From contig CM069438.1 of assembly GCA_035610365.1 (NCBI GenBank), positions 32,233,869 through 32,297,868 of the forward strand: a DNA stretch of 64,000 bases. The letters are read 5' to 3'. The notes beneath the pieces were generated by a model that had not been told where the DNA came from, searched no databases, and was given only the letters and a program-made list of their open reading frames with translations. This DNA is from Aquatica leii (Eukaryota > Arthropoda > Insecta > Coleoptera > Lampyridae). This document shows positions 47,458-58,544 of the stretch, in pieces; the stretch's first letter is position 1, and every line of letters starts with the position of its first letter. The translations under genes were made by a program, and so were the position numbers.

Positions 47458-50240
47458 GTTTAGTTACGATGAGCTTAAGTCTATCTACATGTACGTTTAC
47501 AATCTTATTACCGTTTTGTATTGAATAATTGCCTGGTGGATGTACAGCAACTATATTATAAGGACCTACATAACGTGGACTTAGTTTTTTCGATTGAACC
47601 ATCTTATTCTTTTGGTCTAACAGAAATACTTTGTCTCCGATTTCAAATGAGTTTGTTTTACATTTCTTGTCGTATACAATTTTATTTTTTTCTTTAGAAT
47701 TGATTAGGTTTTGTTTTGCGATTTCATGAGATTTACGTAATTTAAATGTTAAATTATCTAAGTAATCTTCATATGTGTATTTAAATTCGGGTGGTTTTGT
47801 GATAGCAGTGCGTAATTCTGGAGGATAACCAAAGATTAATTCATAAGGAGTGTGTTTAGTAGAAGTATGGGTTGTTGTGTTGTATGAAAATGCATAGAAA
47901 TCTAGCCATTAATCCCAATCTGATTGATTTTTATTCACAAAGTGTTTAAAATAGTCTGCTATTGTTTGGTGGCTGCGCTCTAACGAAGCGTTACTCTGAG
48001 GATGATATGCACTACATCGAATGTGTTTAATTTTGAATAATTTAGCGATATTTTGAAATAGTTTAGATATAATGTTACCGGCGTTTGAATTTCGTTGTGA
48101 AAGACACCGTAAGTTTTCTTTTTTTTGTGTGTTTCGATTGATTATTTTAGTATTAGCATCGAGAACGTTTTGTTTATTGTTTGTGTGGTTTGAGTTTAAT
48201 GATATTTCAAGTTGTTTTCAATCATTATTGAAATTTTCTTTTAAATGCATACAGATCCGTAGTTTTGTTTTTGATTTAGTACTTTATTTAGTTATCTTCG
48301 TAGAATACCAATTCAATATAATTTACGACTTCCTTTGTGGAATGTAAGTTGATACATTTTTCTTGGTAATTACACTTTGATTAAGCCACCTGCAGTAATG
48401 CAAGTCTCAGCGTTCTTGTGTGAATCATGGTCTACGTGCGAAAATTCACGCGACTAATTATAATTGCCGTCTTTGTTTTTCTCGTTTGTTCAATGTTCTT
48501 TCTTTTACCACAAATTTACTGCGCACATTTAAGTAGTTAAGTAGGGGATAGTAGGTCTTGGAAAAGTTTGATTTTTTTTGGCAATCATTCGATTCGATTC
48601 ATTCGATCGTGGGTCGTAATGACAAATACCGGTTACCGTAAGATGTAGAGAGAGTAGGGTAATTTACCCTCTGACGTTATGTAGAACCGCGGAAGTTAGG
48701 CAGAAATCGTGAAAATTAAGGTGGTGGAGAAAAATGTTAATTTTCTTCAAATTTCGTATAGTACGGCTTGTGTAAAATTCGTGATTTCTGAAACATAAAC
48801 TGTTACGTTTGTGGGGTTTAATGTTATGGTGGTATATGATTAAATCCTAAATTCGCCTGTGGCGGTTATAAAATTAAATTGTGAGATATATCTTCCGTCG
48901 TTGTTCTATTGTTTGGGAAGCAGCCGAAGTCCATCCAAGGTGTTAGCTTTCAAAACCACTGGGAACCAAAGTTCAAACGGTGTCACCAATTAAGAATTAA
49001 GGTATTTATCGATTTTGTTGTTTGTTCGTGCAGTGACCCGCGATTAAAAATGCAGTAAAAGCTTTCAATTTTGAGTCAATTGAAATTACGACTAACGTTG
49101 AATTTAATTCTTTCAATGAACACGTATAGTGTTTGCGCGAAGTTAAAATCAATTAACTTTGTTTTGTTGCGTTTGAGAAATAATTCGTATTTCGAATATA
49201 TGATAATGTAACGACTTATAAACTATATTTTGTTTAGTTCGAATTAAAGTTCGGACATATATGTTATAAACTGTATTGTTTTTTTTTGTGTGTGTTATTT
49301 TATTTGTTTGTTATAAATATGCGGTCAAGATCTTGAGATTTAATTATATTTGACGTCGAATTAACGCTATTGTAGTAGCATTTCTTTTTATAAATTTTAA
49401 TGTAATGTGTTGTGTGTAAATTATTCATTCTTGTTTGCTTAAGATTATTTCTTTTCTTTTATTCAAATTTATTTGATATCAATTAGTAATTGTTATTTTA
49501 TTTTGTCTTGGTTTTAAATATTCAATCAATAAATGTTAAATTGTTAAATGTAAAGAGCTTTTATTCATTTAGCCGCCGCATACGTAAATTTTTGTTTAAG
49601 TGTTTTTCAGAATTGTTACAACCCAAGGTAAGTTCTGGGGTTGTAACCAACCGGATGAGCTTTCAGGTAATCAGGGGTTTGAAAGCTTCCCCTTATAGAA
49701 ATCCTTGATTGGCGCCCTTACGGATTATTTGACTATTTTACCGTTCTAGTTCCTTTTTTACGACGATCGCGTTTCCAATTTTTCACGGAATTTTAAATAA
49801 AACCCACCCTTTCTCCATTGAGCTAGTGGCACAACCCCCGTTTATGTTACTACATTGCAGGCAGTGACTTTGTGTTAATTTTGGCATGTAACAATAAAAT
49901 CTCGCCCTTGATCGGTAAGAATAGATTTCGGTGTACCAAATTTGCAAATCAATTCTTTGACAAATGTATCCGCTACTGTTTCTGACTCGTGATTTGGAAT
50001 AGCATAAATTTGTGAAAATTTGGAGAAATTATTTTGCAGTGTCAAAATATACTTGTTTCCGTTTTCGCTAATAGGAAGTGGTCCTACTATGCCCAGAGCG
50101 ATTAAATCAAAAAGTTTGTCAGCTGTAGTTGTAATTACCATTGGATGTTTGTTTCTATTACGTATCAGTTTATTTTGTTGACAAGGAACACATGTTTTTA
50201 TGAAATTTTTGACATCCGATTTTATTTTTCGCCACTTTTA
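47458..50240 (-). pseudogene. pol: gypsy-2 integrase, split by an LTR insertion
   Basis: The H2C2 finger (GHCGFHRMLNRI, then CVPCQQNK, about 50290-50170) is followed after one frameshift by the core: LGIVGPLPISENG at the first catalytic position (usual D is G), and LTDQGRDFI with the second Asp (49925-49900). The frame then meets the insertion at 49893. It resumes at 48068 with KLFQNIAKLFKIKH, SAYHPQSNASLERSHQT (catalytic Glu) and, after one stop, the C-terminal domain (FEIGDKVFLLDQK, LSPRYVGPYNI, VNVHVDRLK). Lost catalytic Asp, a stop and the insertion make it inactive. Confidence 0.85.
48073..49893 (+). mobile_element. 1821-bp LTR-type insertion with 4-bp target duplication
   Basis: It starts TGTTACCGG and ends GCATGTAACA (TG...CA), flanked by ATAA at 48069-48072 and 49894-49897. 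Removing it and one ATAA rejoins the integrase reading frame of gypsy-2, so the boundaries are certain. No gene is encoded. It contains a TTGGCGCCC motif near 49710, the kind found after a 5' LTR, but no second LTR was seen. It is either a long solo LTR or a small non-autonomous element. Its start resembles the probable LTR start of gypsy-1 (GTTTGAATT after TGTAACG). Confidence 0.85.
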
Positions 50241-50329
50241 TAACGTGTTTTAATTCTGTTTAGCATACGATGGAATCCACAATGTCCTGCAAATGGGGTT
50301 GAATGATTTTTCTCTAATATTTTAGAAAT

Positions 50330-50770
50330 TTCGCTTTCATTTGGCGTCATTAAGGGTTCGTATAAGACAGTGACCTTAATTACAGTTTTCTTAAATATGT
50401 ATCGCAGCATTGATCGTATTTGATGCCAACGAAGTCTATCATATTTATCGATTAACATTGGAAGTGAAATAGATTCGATTTTATCTACTATGAGTTGATT
50501 ACGTAATTTAATTAAGGTGTTAAACATATCTTCACTAGAAGTATTATCCCAATAGTTGTGTTTTGTTACTAAATAATATACAAGTTTTTGTTTATGATTA
50601 AGTTTAATGACGTCTAGGAGACTTAAATTTCTGGTTTTAATTGCTTCGAAATGATCGCATTTATTAAATACTTGGTTACAAGAATCAGATTCATCTGGAT
50701 TTATAGGGATATTAATTGCGATATTGTCAGTTGTTTCAGATATAGATCGTTATATATGTCTCGTGAAAAT
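50330..50770 (-). pseudogene. Diverged macrodomain-like module in gypsy-2 pol
   Basis: Between the RNase H end (DALSRI, about 50850) and the integrase finger, the minus strand encodes KLVYYLVTKHNYWD (about 50595-50555), FNTLIKLRNQL, SISLPMLIDKYDRLRWHQI (about 50470-50415) and a final IKVTVLYE strand. This aligns in order with the second half of the macrodomain at 22145-22575, including the Asp-x-Leu-x-Trp end of the phosphate loop. The G-C-G residues of the loop are gone and the first half is barely recognisable. The Lys after Thr in the VTK segment is kept. Call by homology of order and position. Confidence 0.6.
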
Positions 50771-50884
50771 TGTCGTTATAGATTAACGATGTTTTTAATT
50801 TGTTTAGAAAGTCCTTATATTCCGATGATAACGTTTGGATGTGTTTAAGTTGAATTCGACTTAATGCATCAACATTAGAATTTT

Positions 50885-52110
50885 GTTTTCCAGGTATATA
50901 ATTTATATCGTAATCGTATTTATCAAGCGCTAATCTCTAACGAATAAGTCTTGATCCTGGGTCTTTAACGTTAAATAACCACGTCAAAGGACGGTGATCG
51001 GTATAAATTTTAAATTTCCGGCCATAGAGATACGGACGAAAATGCTTAACTGCCCAAATTATAGCAAGTAACTCCTTTTCGGTTGTGGAACAATTCTTTT
51101 CGGCATGGTTTAATGTACGGCTCGCGTAAGCTATTGGTAAATCGTTAGGCTTAAGACCTTGTGATAGTATGGCTCCAATTGCTTTACTGCTAGCGTCAGT
51201 GGTTAAGTTAAATTCTTTTAAAAAGTCAGGATATTGTAAAATAGGTTGAGTACAAAGAAGAAGTTTTAAATTTTCGAAAGAATTTTGTTATGTGCTTGTC
51301 CATTCAAATATTACGTCTTTCTTTAGTAATTGTGTTAGAGGTAATGCTGTTTTACTGAAATTGTTAATAAATCGACGATAGTAACCTGCAAGGCCTAAGA
51401 ATGCTTTTATATCCTTTGTAGTCTGTGGATTGGGATATTCTTCTACTGCTTTTAATTTAGTGGGAACTGGTTTCACGCCTTCGTCGGTTATTATCAAATG
51501 TCCTAAATATATGACTTCTTTCCTTAAAAATCGACATTTCTCGGATTGAAGTTTAAGATTAAATTCTAAGATTCGTATAAAAATTTCCTTTAGTCTGTCA
51601 AAATGAGTTTGTAAACTATCCGAATACACTACAATGTCGTCAAGATAAACAAAGCAACGTGTACTTTGAAGTCCGGTAAGAATGTTATTCATCACCCTTT
51701 GGAAAGTTGCTGGAGCATTTTTAAGTCCAAAGGGCATGCGATTAAATTTGTAGTGTCCTAAAGGAACTGAAAAAGCAGTTTTCTCAGTATGCTTTTTATC
51801 CATTTCGATCTGGTGAAATCCCGACGCAAGATCTAGGGTACAAAAGTACTTTGCATGTCCTAACTGATTAAGTATGTCACTTATGTTTGGTAATAGGTAT
51901 GAATCGCCTATGTTGTGTTCGTTGAGTTTTCTATAGTCAACTACTAATCTTCATTTTTTAATTGAATTAATGGTACTCTTTTTTGGGACGATCCAAACAG
52001 GACTACTCCACGGTGAACTTGAAGGAGATATAATGTTCTGTTTAAGCATTTCATTAATTTGTTTGACTTCAGGTTTGTGTGCTTCCGGATATCTGTATGT
52101 TTTTCCAGTT
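50885..52110 (-). pseudogene. pol: gypsy-2 reverse transcriptase and RNase H
   Basis: RT: SSPWSSPVWIVPKK (about 52010), RLVVDYRKLNEHN, LDLASGFHQIEM (about 51830), MPFGLKNAPATFQRVM, the catalytic VYLDDIVVYS (about 51640), and the thumb YLGHLI, FLGLAGYYRRFI. RNase H: TTDASSKAIGAILS, RTLNHAEKNCSTTEKELLAI, YTDHRPLTWLF, with all acidic positions present, then stop TAG near 50938 and DALSRI. One or two stops and small indels break an otherwise well-kept polymerase. Confidence 0.87.
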
Positions 52111-52329
52111 ATTGGAATTTCTGTCCGAGTGTGGATCTTATGAGTTACGCAATTTGTACTTGTTAATTTGTCGCACCTTCTACAAAAAAATATTTGATTG
52201 TATTCGTGGCATAATTCAATTAATTGTTGTTTTTCTTCTGGATTTAAATGATGATTGTAGAGATATAGTACTAATGTTTATTGAAAATTGGCCTGAAGTT
52301 GCGAATCCCTGGCCTCGGCCTCGTGCTGG

Positions 52330-53338
52330 GATGGTTGTCAGTTTAAATGCTCAACAAAAGGTTGTACCTGGTTGCCACTACTGTTATTATCGTTAGTCTG
52401 ATTATGGACCTGTGTCGGTTGCCATAAATTTTGTCGACATCTATTATTGTAGGCACGTTTTCGACACTCCGCGATTAGATGATCTGATTTTTTACAATAG
52501 TTGCAAATTTTTACAGAATTATTCGACACTTTGACTCTGATTATAATTACTATGAGAATTATAAAGCGAATTGTTACTAATTGTACGCACTTGGACCTTA
52601 TTACTAGTATTTACGTTAGGCTGCTTAAAATAACATCGCGAACTCTTGTGAGTAGTCTTTTCACATATTCTACAAAACATACCTTGTCTAGCATTTTGAT
52701 ATTTCCTAATTTCTAGTGACGATTACCGTTGTTGTTCTTCGGTGAGGGCTGTAGAGATGGCTTCCTGTAGTGTTTTTGGACGAAGAACACGTATTAGAAG
52801 GCTGTAATCCTTGTGAAGTCCGTTGATAAACACATTTAAAGCTTGATTTTCTATTAAACTTAAACAAGCTTTTTTGCCAGATTCGTCCAGTCGATTGTCT
52901 CTAGTAGTTTAATGTAGCACGATTCCACTCGATTTGCATATTGTATTACCGATTTTTTGTAATTTTGACGGCATGAACTTCACTCTAGCTGCCACTGACC
53001 TTGAGTTCTTCGGTCGGCGTAAATGTCAAATAAAAGCATTTTAAGCTCACTCAAATTATTAAATTATTTCTTATGAGTACACGCGCGTTATCTGTGATTT
53101 TAGTTTCTATGATTTTTAATAATACTAACTTGTCTTGATTACTCACTAGTTCCATGGCTTTTTCACTGTTATCTAGGAATTCGTTTAATTTTGTTTTCGC
53201 ACCATCGAATCGGATTAACATCTTTTCGGCTAGTTCTAATGAAATTGACATCTTCTCAGATTTTGTCTGATTTTCTGTGGATTGGAATTGAGTTTCAATT
53301 TCTTTTCTGGAGTTTTTTCTAGTCGATCTTGTTATCAT
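52330..53338 (-). pseudogene. gag: gypsy-2 gag
   Basis: It begins MITRSTRKNSRKEIE at 53338. A helical region (LELAEKMLIRFDGAKTKLNEF, EKAMELVSNQDKLVLLKI) follows, and the frame is lost near 53050. Later pieces include a Q/N-rich C-terminal part with zinc-knuckle CNYCKKSDHLIAEC (about 52510-52470) and a second, imperfect knuckle upstream near 52680. The expected protease after Gag was not found; the next recognisable sequence is the RT N-terminus. Confidence 0.72.
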
Positions 53339-53632
53339 CTAGACGAACATTCGCACTCATGAAAGGTTACACTATCACAAAGATTTTCCACGCGAATTCA
53401 CTAAAACAAAGCTACACTTTTCGCGACTGCGCCAATTTTGTAATGGCCTTTATGAGGCGAATTGATACAAGATGTTTTGTCCGACGAAATAAGAATTCAG
53501 TAAATATGTATTTAAATTAATTTTATTTAATGACTTTATTTTGATAGTTACATGAATGTGACTTGTTATGAGCTTGAAAGAAATAAGAATACTCGTTGCG
53601 TTCCTATAGTTACATTTTATATATAAGCGGCA

Positions 53633-54258
53633 ACCCAAGTAGCACAAATCGTTGGGCCGTTATCGGGATATGATCGGAAAATTTGTCGGCGGACGGTAGG
53701 CATTGTCCGCCTTCCCATAGTTTACTTGATGGTCGGCGTTAAAATGTGAGCTCGACGATCGATCGACGGTTGGGCTGACGTACGTTCGATGGTTGGGCCA
53801 TACACCAATTTGGTATTGGTAGAGTTCATTTCAAGACTAAAGAACCGCTGCGCAGAAACCAATTTTGTTCCGAATGTCAACGCATTAGCTAACCAAAAAA
53901 CGTTTGCACTTTTGATACGGCGTTTGAAGTGTACACATTTATTCCACAAGTTGTTACAAACTCTTTTTCATCTTTGTGTTTTATATTTTTTTATATTATA
54001 TTCATCGTCTTGTATGCATTAATTTTTTAGTTTAACTAAAGGTAAACCACTACAGTTAATGTACATCGTTTACAGATGATGTTTTTGGTTAGAATTTATT
54101 TCGCATGATCGTAAAATTTCGTATTTATCCGACGCGCACCTCACGGTTCTTTAGACGTGAAATGATCTCTAATAATCCCAATAATTTATTATTTTTGGTA
54201 TAAAAAAATATAAAACATTTGTTTACATAGCTTTATTAATGTGTGTATCAAGTATACA
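53633..54258 (+). mobile_element. Left end of an unidentified TIR-like element
   Basis: It begins CCCAAGTAGCACAAATCG exactly at the break in the LTR. The first 180 bp are rich in TTGGGC, GGTCGGC and CGATCGA motifs. A GGTGCTACTTGGG sequence near 5711 may be another copy's end. No second end is found here; the mariner-type element occupies the far side. Confidence 0.45.
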
Positions 54259-56814
54259 TTGTGTCCCAACGATCTGGGGGTGGAAGATTACGCCTATACT
54301 GTTGATTTAAAAAAATATATTATAACAGATTCTTTTAGTCGACAACGAGGAGTATTTCGTAAAAATATTTTGGTATATACAGGGTGTTCCATTTTCGAGT
54401 ACCACACCAAACTTGTGTTTTTTTAAATGGAATGCCCTCTATATTTTTATATATTTGAATTCTCTGTTAAATACTGAGCAAAATGATATAAAGTACTATG
54501 GATCTACGACCAACGGTTCCTGAGTTATTGACATTGTTATGTAAAAAAATGAGTCAATTGAGTACGCTCCTGTTCCGCCATCTTTAAATATATCGAAGTG
54601 AAATTTTGGTATTTGTATTTCTAATATGTTTAGCATTGACCTCTATACTCAAATTGCAGACTCTTTTCTCTACATATACAGGGTGGTCCATTTTGCGCAA
54701 TGTTATTTTTCTCAATTTTTATAAATGGCACACCCTATATTTTATTACAGATTTGAATAGCATTTTTTACGAGCTTTCAATAGATACTCACTTTATACTA
54801 CCTATTCCTAAGTGTTTTTGAATTATTTAGTCTTAAAGTTGAAAATTGCAAAATTTTGTTACTTTTCTTGAATTTGTCACAATAAGGGTCTATAAAATAA
54901 ATTAGGACAATGAAACAATGGACTACAGAAGGGGAACTATTATTTACTAGTAGAACGGAACAGTATAACCATAATCTTTAAAATGGAATTAAAGAACACA
55001 ATGAATTATAAATTTTATATTAAATGTTCAAAAATGTTTCCATTTTCAGCAATACACAATGCCAACCGCCTAGTGAAAGTTGTTTTGACATTTTGAAGGG
55101 TAGTTCTTCGAAAGGCCTCTCCAATTCGAACTTTTATATTGGCCGGTGTAGTAGGCAAATCCTTATACACTTCCTGTTTCACATATCCCCAAAGAAAAAA
55201 GTCTAGGGGAGTGAGATCGGGTGATCTCGCTGGTCAAGCAATGGGACCACCGCGACCTATCCACCGATCTTCGCGCCAATGTTCTAAATACCGACGTACT
55301 CGATTATGGTAGTGCGGCGGGGCTCCATCATGTTGGTAATACATAGTTTGTCGAGTATGTAGATTTACATTTTCAAGCAACTGTGGTAAATCTTCGTGAA
55401 GGAATTGCAGATATTTTTCGCCTGTCAGGGAACCATCGAAAAAGAAAGGTCCTATTACATTCGTATTGATAATACCACCCCACAAATTCACAGTCCACTG
55501 ATTCTGGTAGTCTATCTGTCGTACCCAGTGTAGATTTTCAACGGAGTAATAGTGCATATTGTGTTTATTAACGACTCCTACGTTATTAAAACTTGCTTCG
55601 TAGCTGAATAGCACAAAGTCAATAAAATTGGGTTGTTGGTTAATTTTTTCTATAATAGTATTGCAAAATGCGACGCGATCTGCAAAATCTTGCGGTCGTA
55701 GGCTTTGATGCAAGCACAAATGGTATGGGTGAAATTTATGTTTGCTTATAATTCTTTGTATGGAAGTTTTGCTAAGATCTACTTGCACCGCGATCTGACG
55801 AACACTTACGTGAAGATTTTCTTCTACACTTAATAAAACTGTCAACTCGTTTTCGTCGTTTGTAACTGTACGTTGCTCTACATCTCTTTTTTTATATTTG
55901 ACATTTCCTGTGTCTTCAAATCGTTCTCGAAGATGTTCAAACGCTTCAGATCTTAGATGTCTAGCAAAAGGGTACTTTTGTTCATAAATTCGTGACGGCA
56001 ACAAGCAGTTCCTTTCAGCCTCTCCTAAAGCATAGGTCATATTAATCAGCTCTTCGTTTGAGAAATTCATCGCACAATAAGTAGATAACCAGTAACTATG
56101 CAGATTACTATTAACAATGATTTCACGGACTATTGACAATAAGAGACTTTCATTTGTTAAGTTCCTAAGGAACAGAATAAGCGGAAATCGGGCTACTATG
56201 ATGTGAAGAAAAAAAATTTTTGCAATTTTCACCTTTAAGACAGAATAATTCAAAAACACTTAGGAATAGGTAGTATAAAGTGAGTATCTATTGAAAGCTC
56301 GTAAAAATTGCTATTCAAATCTGTAATAAAATATAGGGTGTGCCATTTAAAAAAATTGAGAAAAATAACATTGCGCAAAATGGACCACCCTGTATATGTA
56401 GAAAAAAGAGTCTGCAATTTGAGTATAGAGGTCAATACTAGACATATTAGAAATACAAATACCAAAATTTCACTTCGATATATTTAAAGATGGCGGAATA
56501 AGAGCCTACTCAATTGACTCATTTTTTTACATAACAATGTCAATAACTCAGGAACCGTTGGTCGTAGATCCATAGTACTTAATATCATTTTGCTCAGTAT
56601 TTAACACAGAATTCAAATATATAAAAATATATAGGGCATTCCATTTAAAAAAACACAAGTTTGGTGTGGTACTCGAAAATGGGCCACCCTGTATACACCA
56701 AAATATTTTTACGAGATGCTCCTCGTTATCGATTATAAAAATCTGTTATAATATATTTTTTTAAATCAACAGTATAGGCGTAATCTTCTACCACCAGATC
56801 GTTATTGGGACAAT
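54259..56814 (-). mobile_element. Tc1/mariner-type transposon with long inverted repeats
   Basis: Two inverted arms of about 610 bp (54259-54870 and 56203-56814) flank a transposase gene. The arms are highly similar and contain repeated CAGGGTG-TCCATTTT and AAATGG...CCCT motifs, so the terminal repeat has smaller inverted repeats within it. Outer ends read near GTCCCAACGATCTGG. No TA duplication could be confirmed at the ends. Confidence 0.78.
55015..56070 (-). pseudogene. Tc1/mariner-superfamily transposase (one stop)
   Basis: The likely start is ATG 56070 (MNFSNEELINM), and the frame runs 351 codons to TAA at 55015. The N-terminus matches DUF4817 (ALGEAERN, RIYEQKYPFARH, LRERFEDTGNV). A helix-turn-helix (VSVRQIAVQVDLSKTSIQRI) follows, then the DDE_3 core. 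The first catalytic site reads FSYEASFNNVG, so the expected Asp is Tyr. The second is QHDGAPPHY, and the third lies in RSPDLTPLDFF, about 36 residues later (close to DD37D spacing). A TGA at 55236-55234 replaces the Trp usually found before PARSPDL. Two lesions make it inactive; the rest is well kept. Confidence 0.87.
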
Positions 56815-56950
56815 TTTCGGTATTGAGAAATAAACTATAATCTTTGCTTCCACGGACGTTGACTTTAAGTTACCGTCGCTTCTTACTATCTACTAATAGC
56901 CTTATTTACAATATTCTTAAGCTTATGGATTTAGGATCAAGTACATTACA

Positions 56951-57899
56951 GTATTAATTACTGTTTAAATAAACTACTCTGTTTTTCGTAATATTACTAT
57001 TCACAAATCGTTTTAATGAAATATTGAAAAATGATTTTGTTTAATCCATTTTAAATTGAACATTGTAATTAAAAACTACTTAAAGTTTAACAAATAAGTA
57101 TAGAATAACATAACCTGACTTTTATGTTACAATTAAAAAAAAATAGTTTTCAAATCAAACTTAAAAATAACAGAAGCATAACTAACTAAGAAATAAACTC
57201 GAAAATGATTTTTTAAAATTTTTTGAAAACTTATTTTTTTAAGTTGGGTTTTACACTCTGACGTCATATTTCTCGCGCGGCTTGGTGTCTTCCGATATTA
57301 ATCCTACTATAGTAGCTTTTGTTGGAATGCAGATGATATAAGAATGTTAACAAATTAATAAAGAAAATTTATGATACAGATTACGCGACAAATATTTCTA
57401 CCGAATGTGGCTTTTGGATCCTATGAGACGCAACTTCAAAAACTCCGGACCGTGCTGTAAATTTTACTACTCGTGGTAAATACTCAAGTATCATTCGCCC
57501 TCGTACAATATGTAACATGCTGACAATTTTAAAAAAAAGCAATTTCTAACATGGAAATAAAACTTTTTTAAAAACTATTAGAAAACTGATAAAACAGTCG
57601 TAAAATTGTAGTCAAATGTATAGAAATAGTATGTATGAAAATGATTAAGTTTTATAAACTTTTCAATCCTGCTTTTATTTTTACTTATTTTCCAAAGAAA
57701 GAAGTTTTGATTTTATTTGATTAATTTTTAAATGTAGCGACATCTCATCGACAAATATATTCAACTTAAACCTGAAAAGAAACTATTGCAATTTGTTAGC
57801 AACATTATACAGTACACGGCACAGTAACGTAACAATAAACCAGTTCACTACAAAACTATACTAACAAACTTGGTGCGCAGCACAAATTTATGAGTCGTA
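56951..57899. other. Intergenic, no gene seen
   Basis: AT-rich DNA between the 5' LTR of gypsy-2 and unit 5. Nothing recognisable. Confidence 0.5.
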
Positions 57900-58072
57900 T
57901 ATCCCCCATAAAATACAATCTGACCCTTTTTAGAAGTTACGTTTCTTAGCTCGTGTCGTTCCGTTCGCATGAAGATTCTATTTAATATGCGTTCCTACGC
58001 CCATATAATGCAATTTTACATAATATCCAACCCTTATTGGTTGATTCTAACTTATTAAGTTATAAAAATAGT

Positions 58073-58266
58073 TGTTAAGTACTATTAATTAATATCTTTC
58101 ACCTCCCCACCAATGTACCTAAAGGTAGGGAAGTAGCGAGGGCAGTTGTTAAGTGGTAGAAGTTGCATGCGAGAGTAATGTAAGAATCGTTGTAAAGTGT
58201 AGGTAAAATAAATAAACCATTATAAACATCCATGACTGATCATTCACCAATCAACAAATTAATACA
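58073..58266 (+). repeat. BEL 5' LTR (194 bp)
   Basis: Ends match the 3' LTR; it differs from it by a 20-odd-base segment (ATCTTTCACCTCCCCACC region, about 58093-58115) and a GTT insertion, so the two LTRs have diverged or one was altered. Confidence 0.85.
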
Positions 58267-58544
58267 TGGTCCTTCGAGTCAAATTTTAAAAACAAAGTGA
58301 ATCAAAAAGTAGCGATCTTAATTGATCCACGGGAGTGATCAGTTTAATCAACACAACAGCAAATTATCCAAACCACCAACAACGATCAATAGAAAATATA
58401 TCCAACACATCAAATCCAGCCTGCATCAGAAATCAATAAAAACGAGTATTATCATTTGTAACAGTAAGTGGCTTATATCATATCCTATCTTTTCTACTAA
58501 CTCGTAAATTAGATATTGTGTGTAACTCTTCGCATTTTTTAATA

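Larger units (their letters stand above)
47022..56950 (-). mobile_element. Ty3/gypsy element with nested insertions (gypsy-2)
   Basis: The LTRs start TGTAATGG and end ACATTACA: 47022-47370 (3' LTR of this minus-strand element) and 53439-53632 plus 56811-56950 (5' LTR, split). A polypurine tract (complement of CCTTCCCCCTTTT) adjoins the 3' LTR. A TGGCGCAGTCGCG site adjoins the 5' LTR, as expected for the primer-binding site. Gag, RT, RNase H, a macrodomain-like module and integrase lie between. A second LTR element (48073-49893) interrupts the integrase. A mariner-type element and another fragment interrupt the 5' LTR. No protease is recognisable. A matching target duplication is not evident. 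Confidence 0.85.
53439..56950 (-). repeat. gypsy-2 5' LTR, split by nested insertions
   Basis: The left part, 53439-53632, ends at ATAAGCGGCAA; the right part, 56811-56950, resumes at ACAATTTTCGGTATTG. Compared with the 3' LTR, about 15 bases at the break are missing. The inserted 3.2 kb consists of a 626-bp unidentified fragment and a mariner-type element. Confidence 0.82.

Noticed and set aside
47458-53338. Gypsy-2 as a possibly active element
   Set aside because: The split LTR, the insertion in integrase, the lost catalytic Asp, several stops and no visible protease exclude it.
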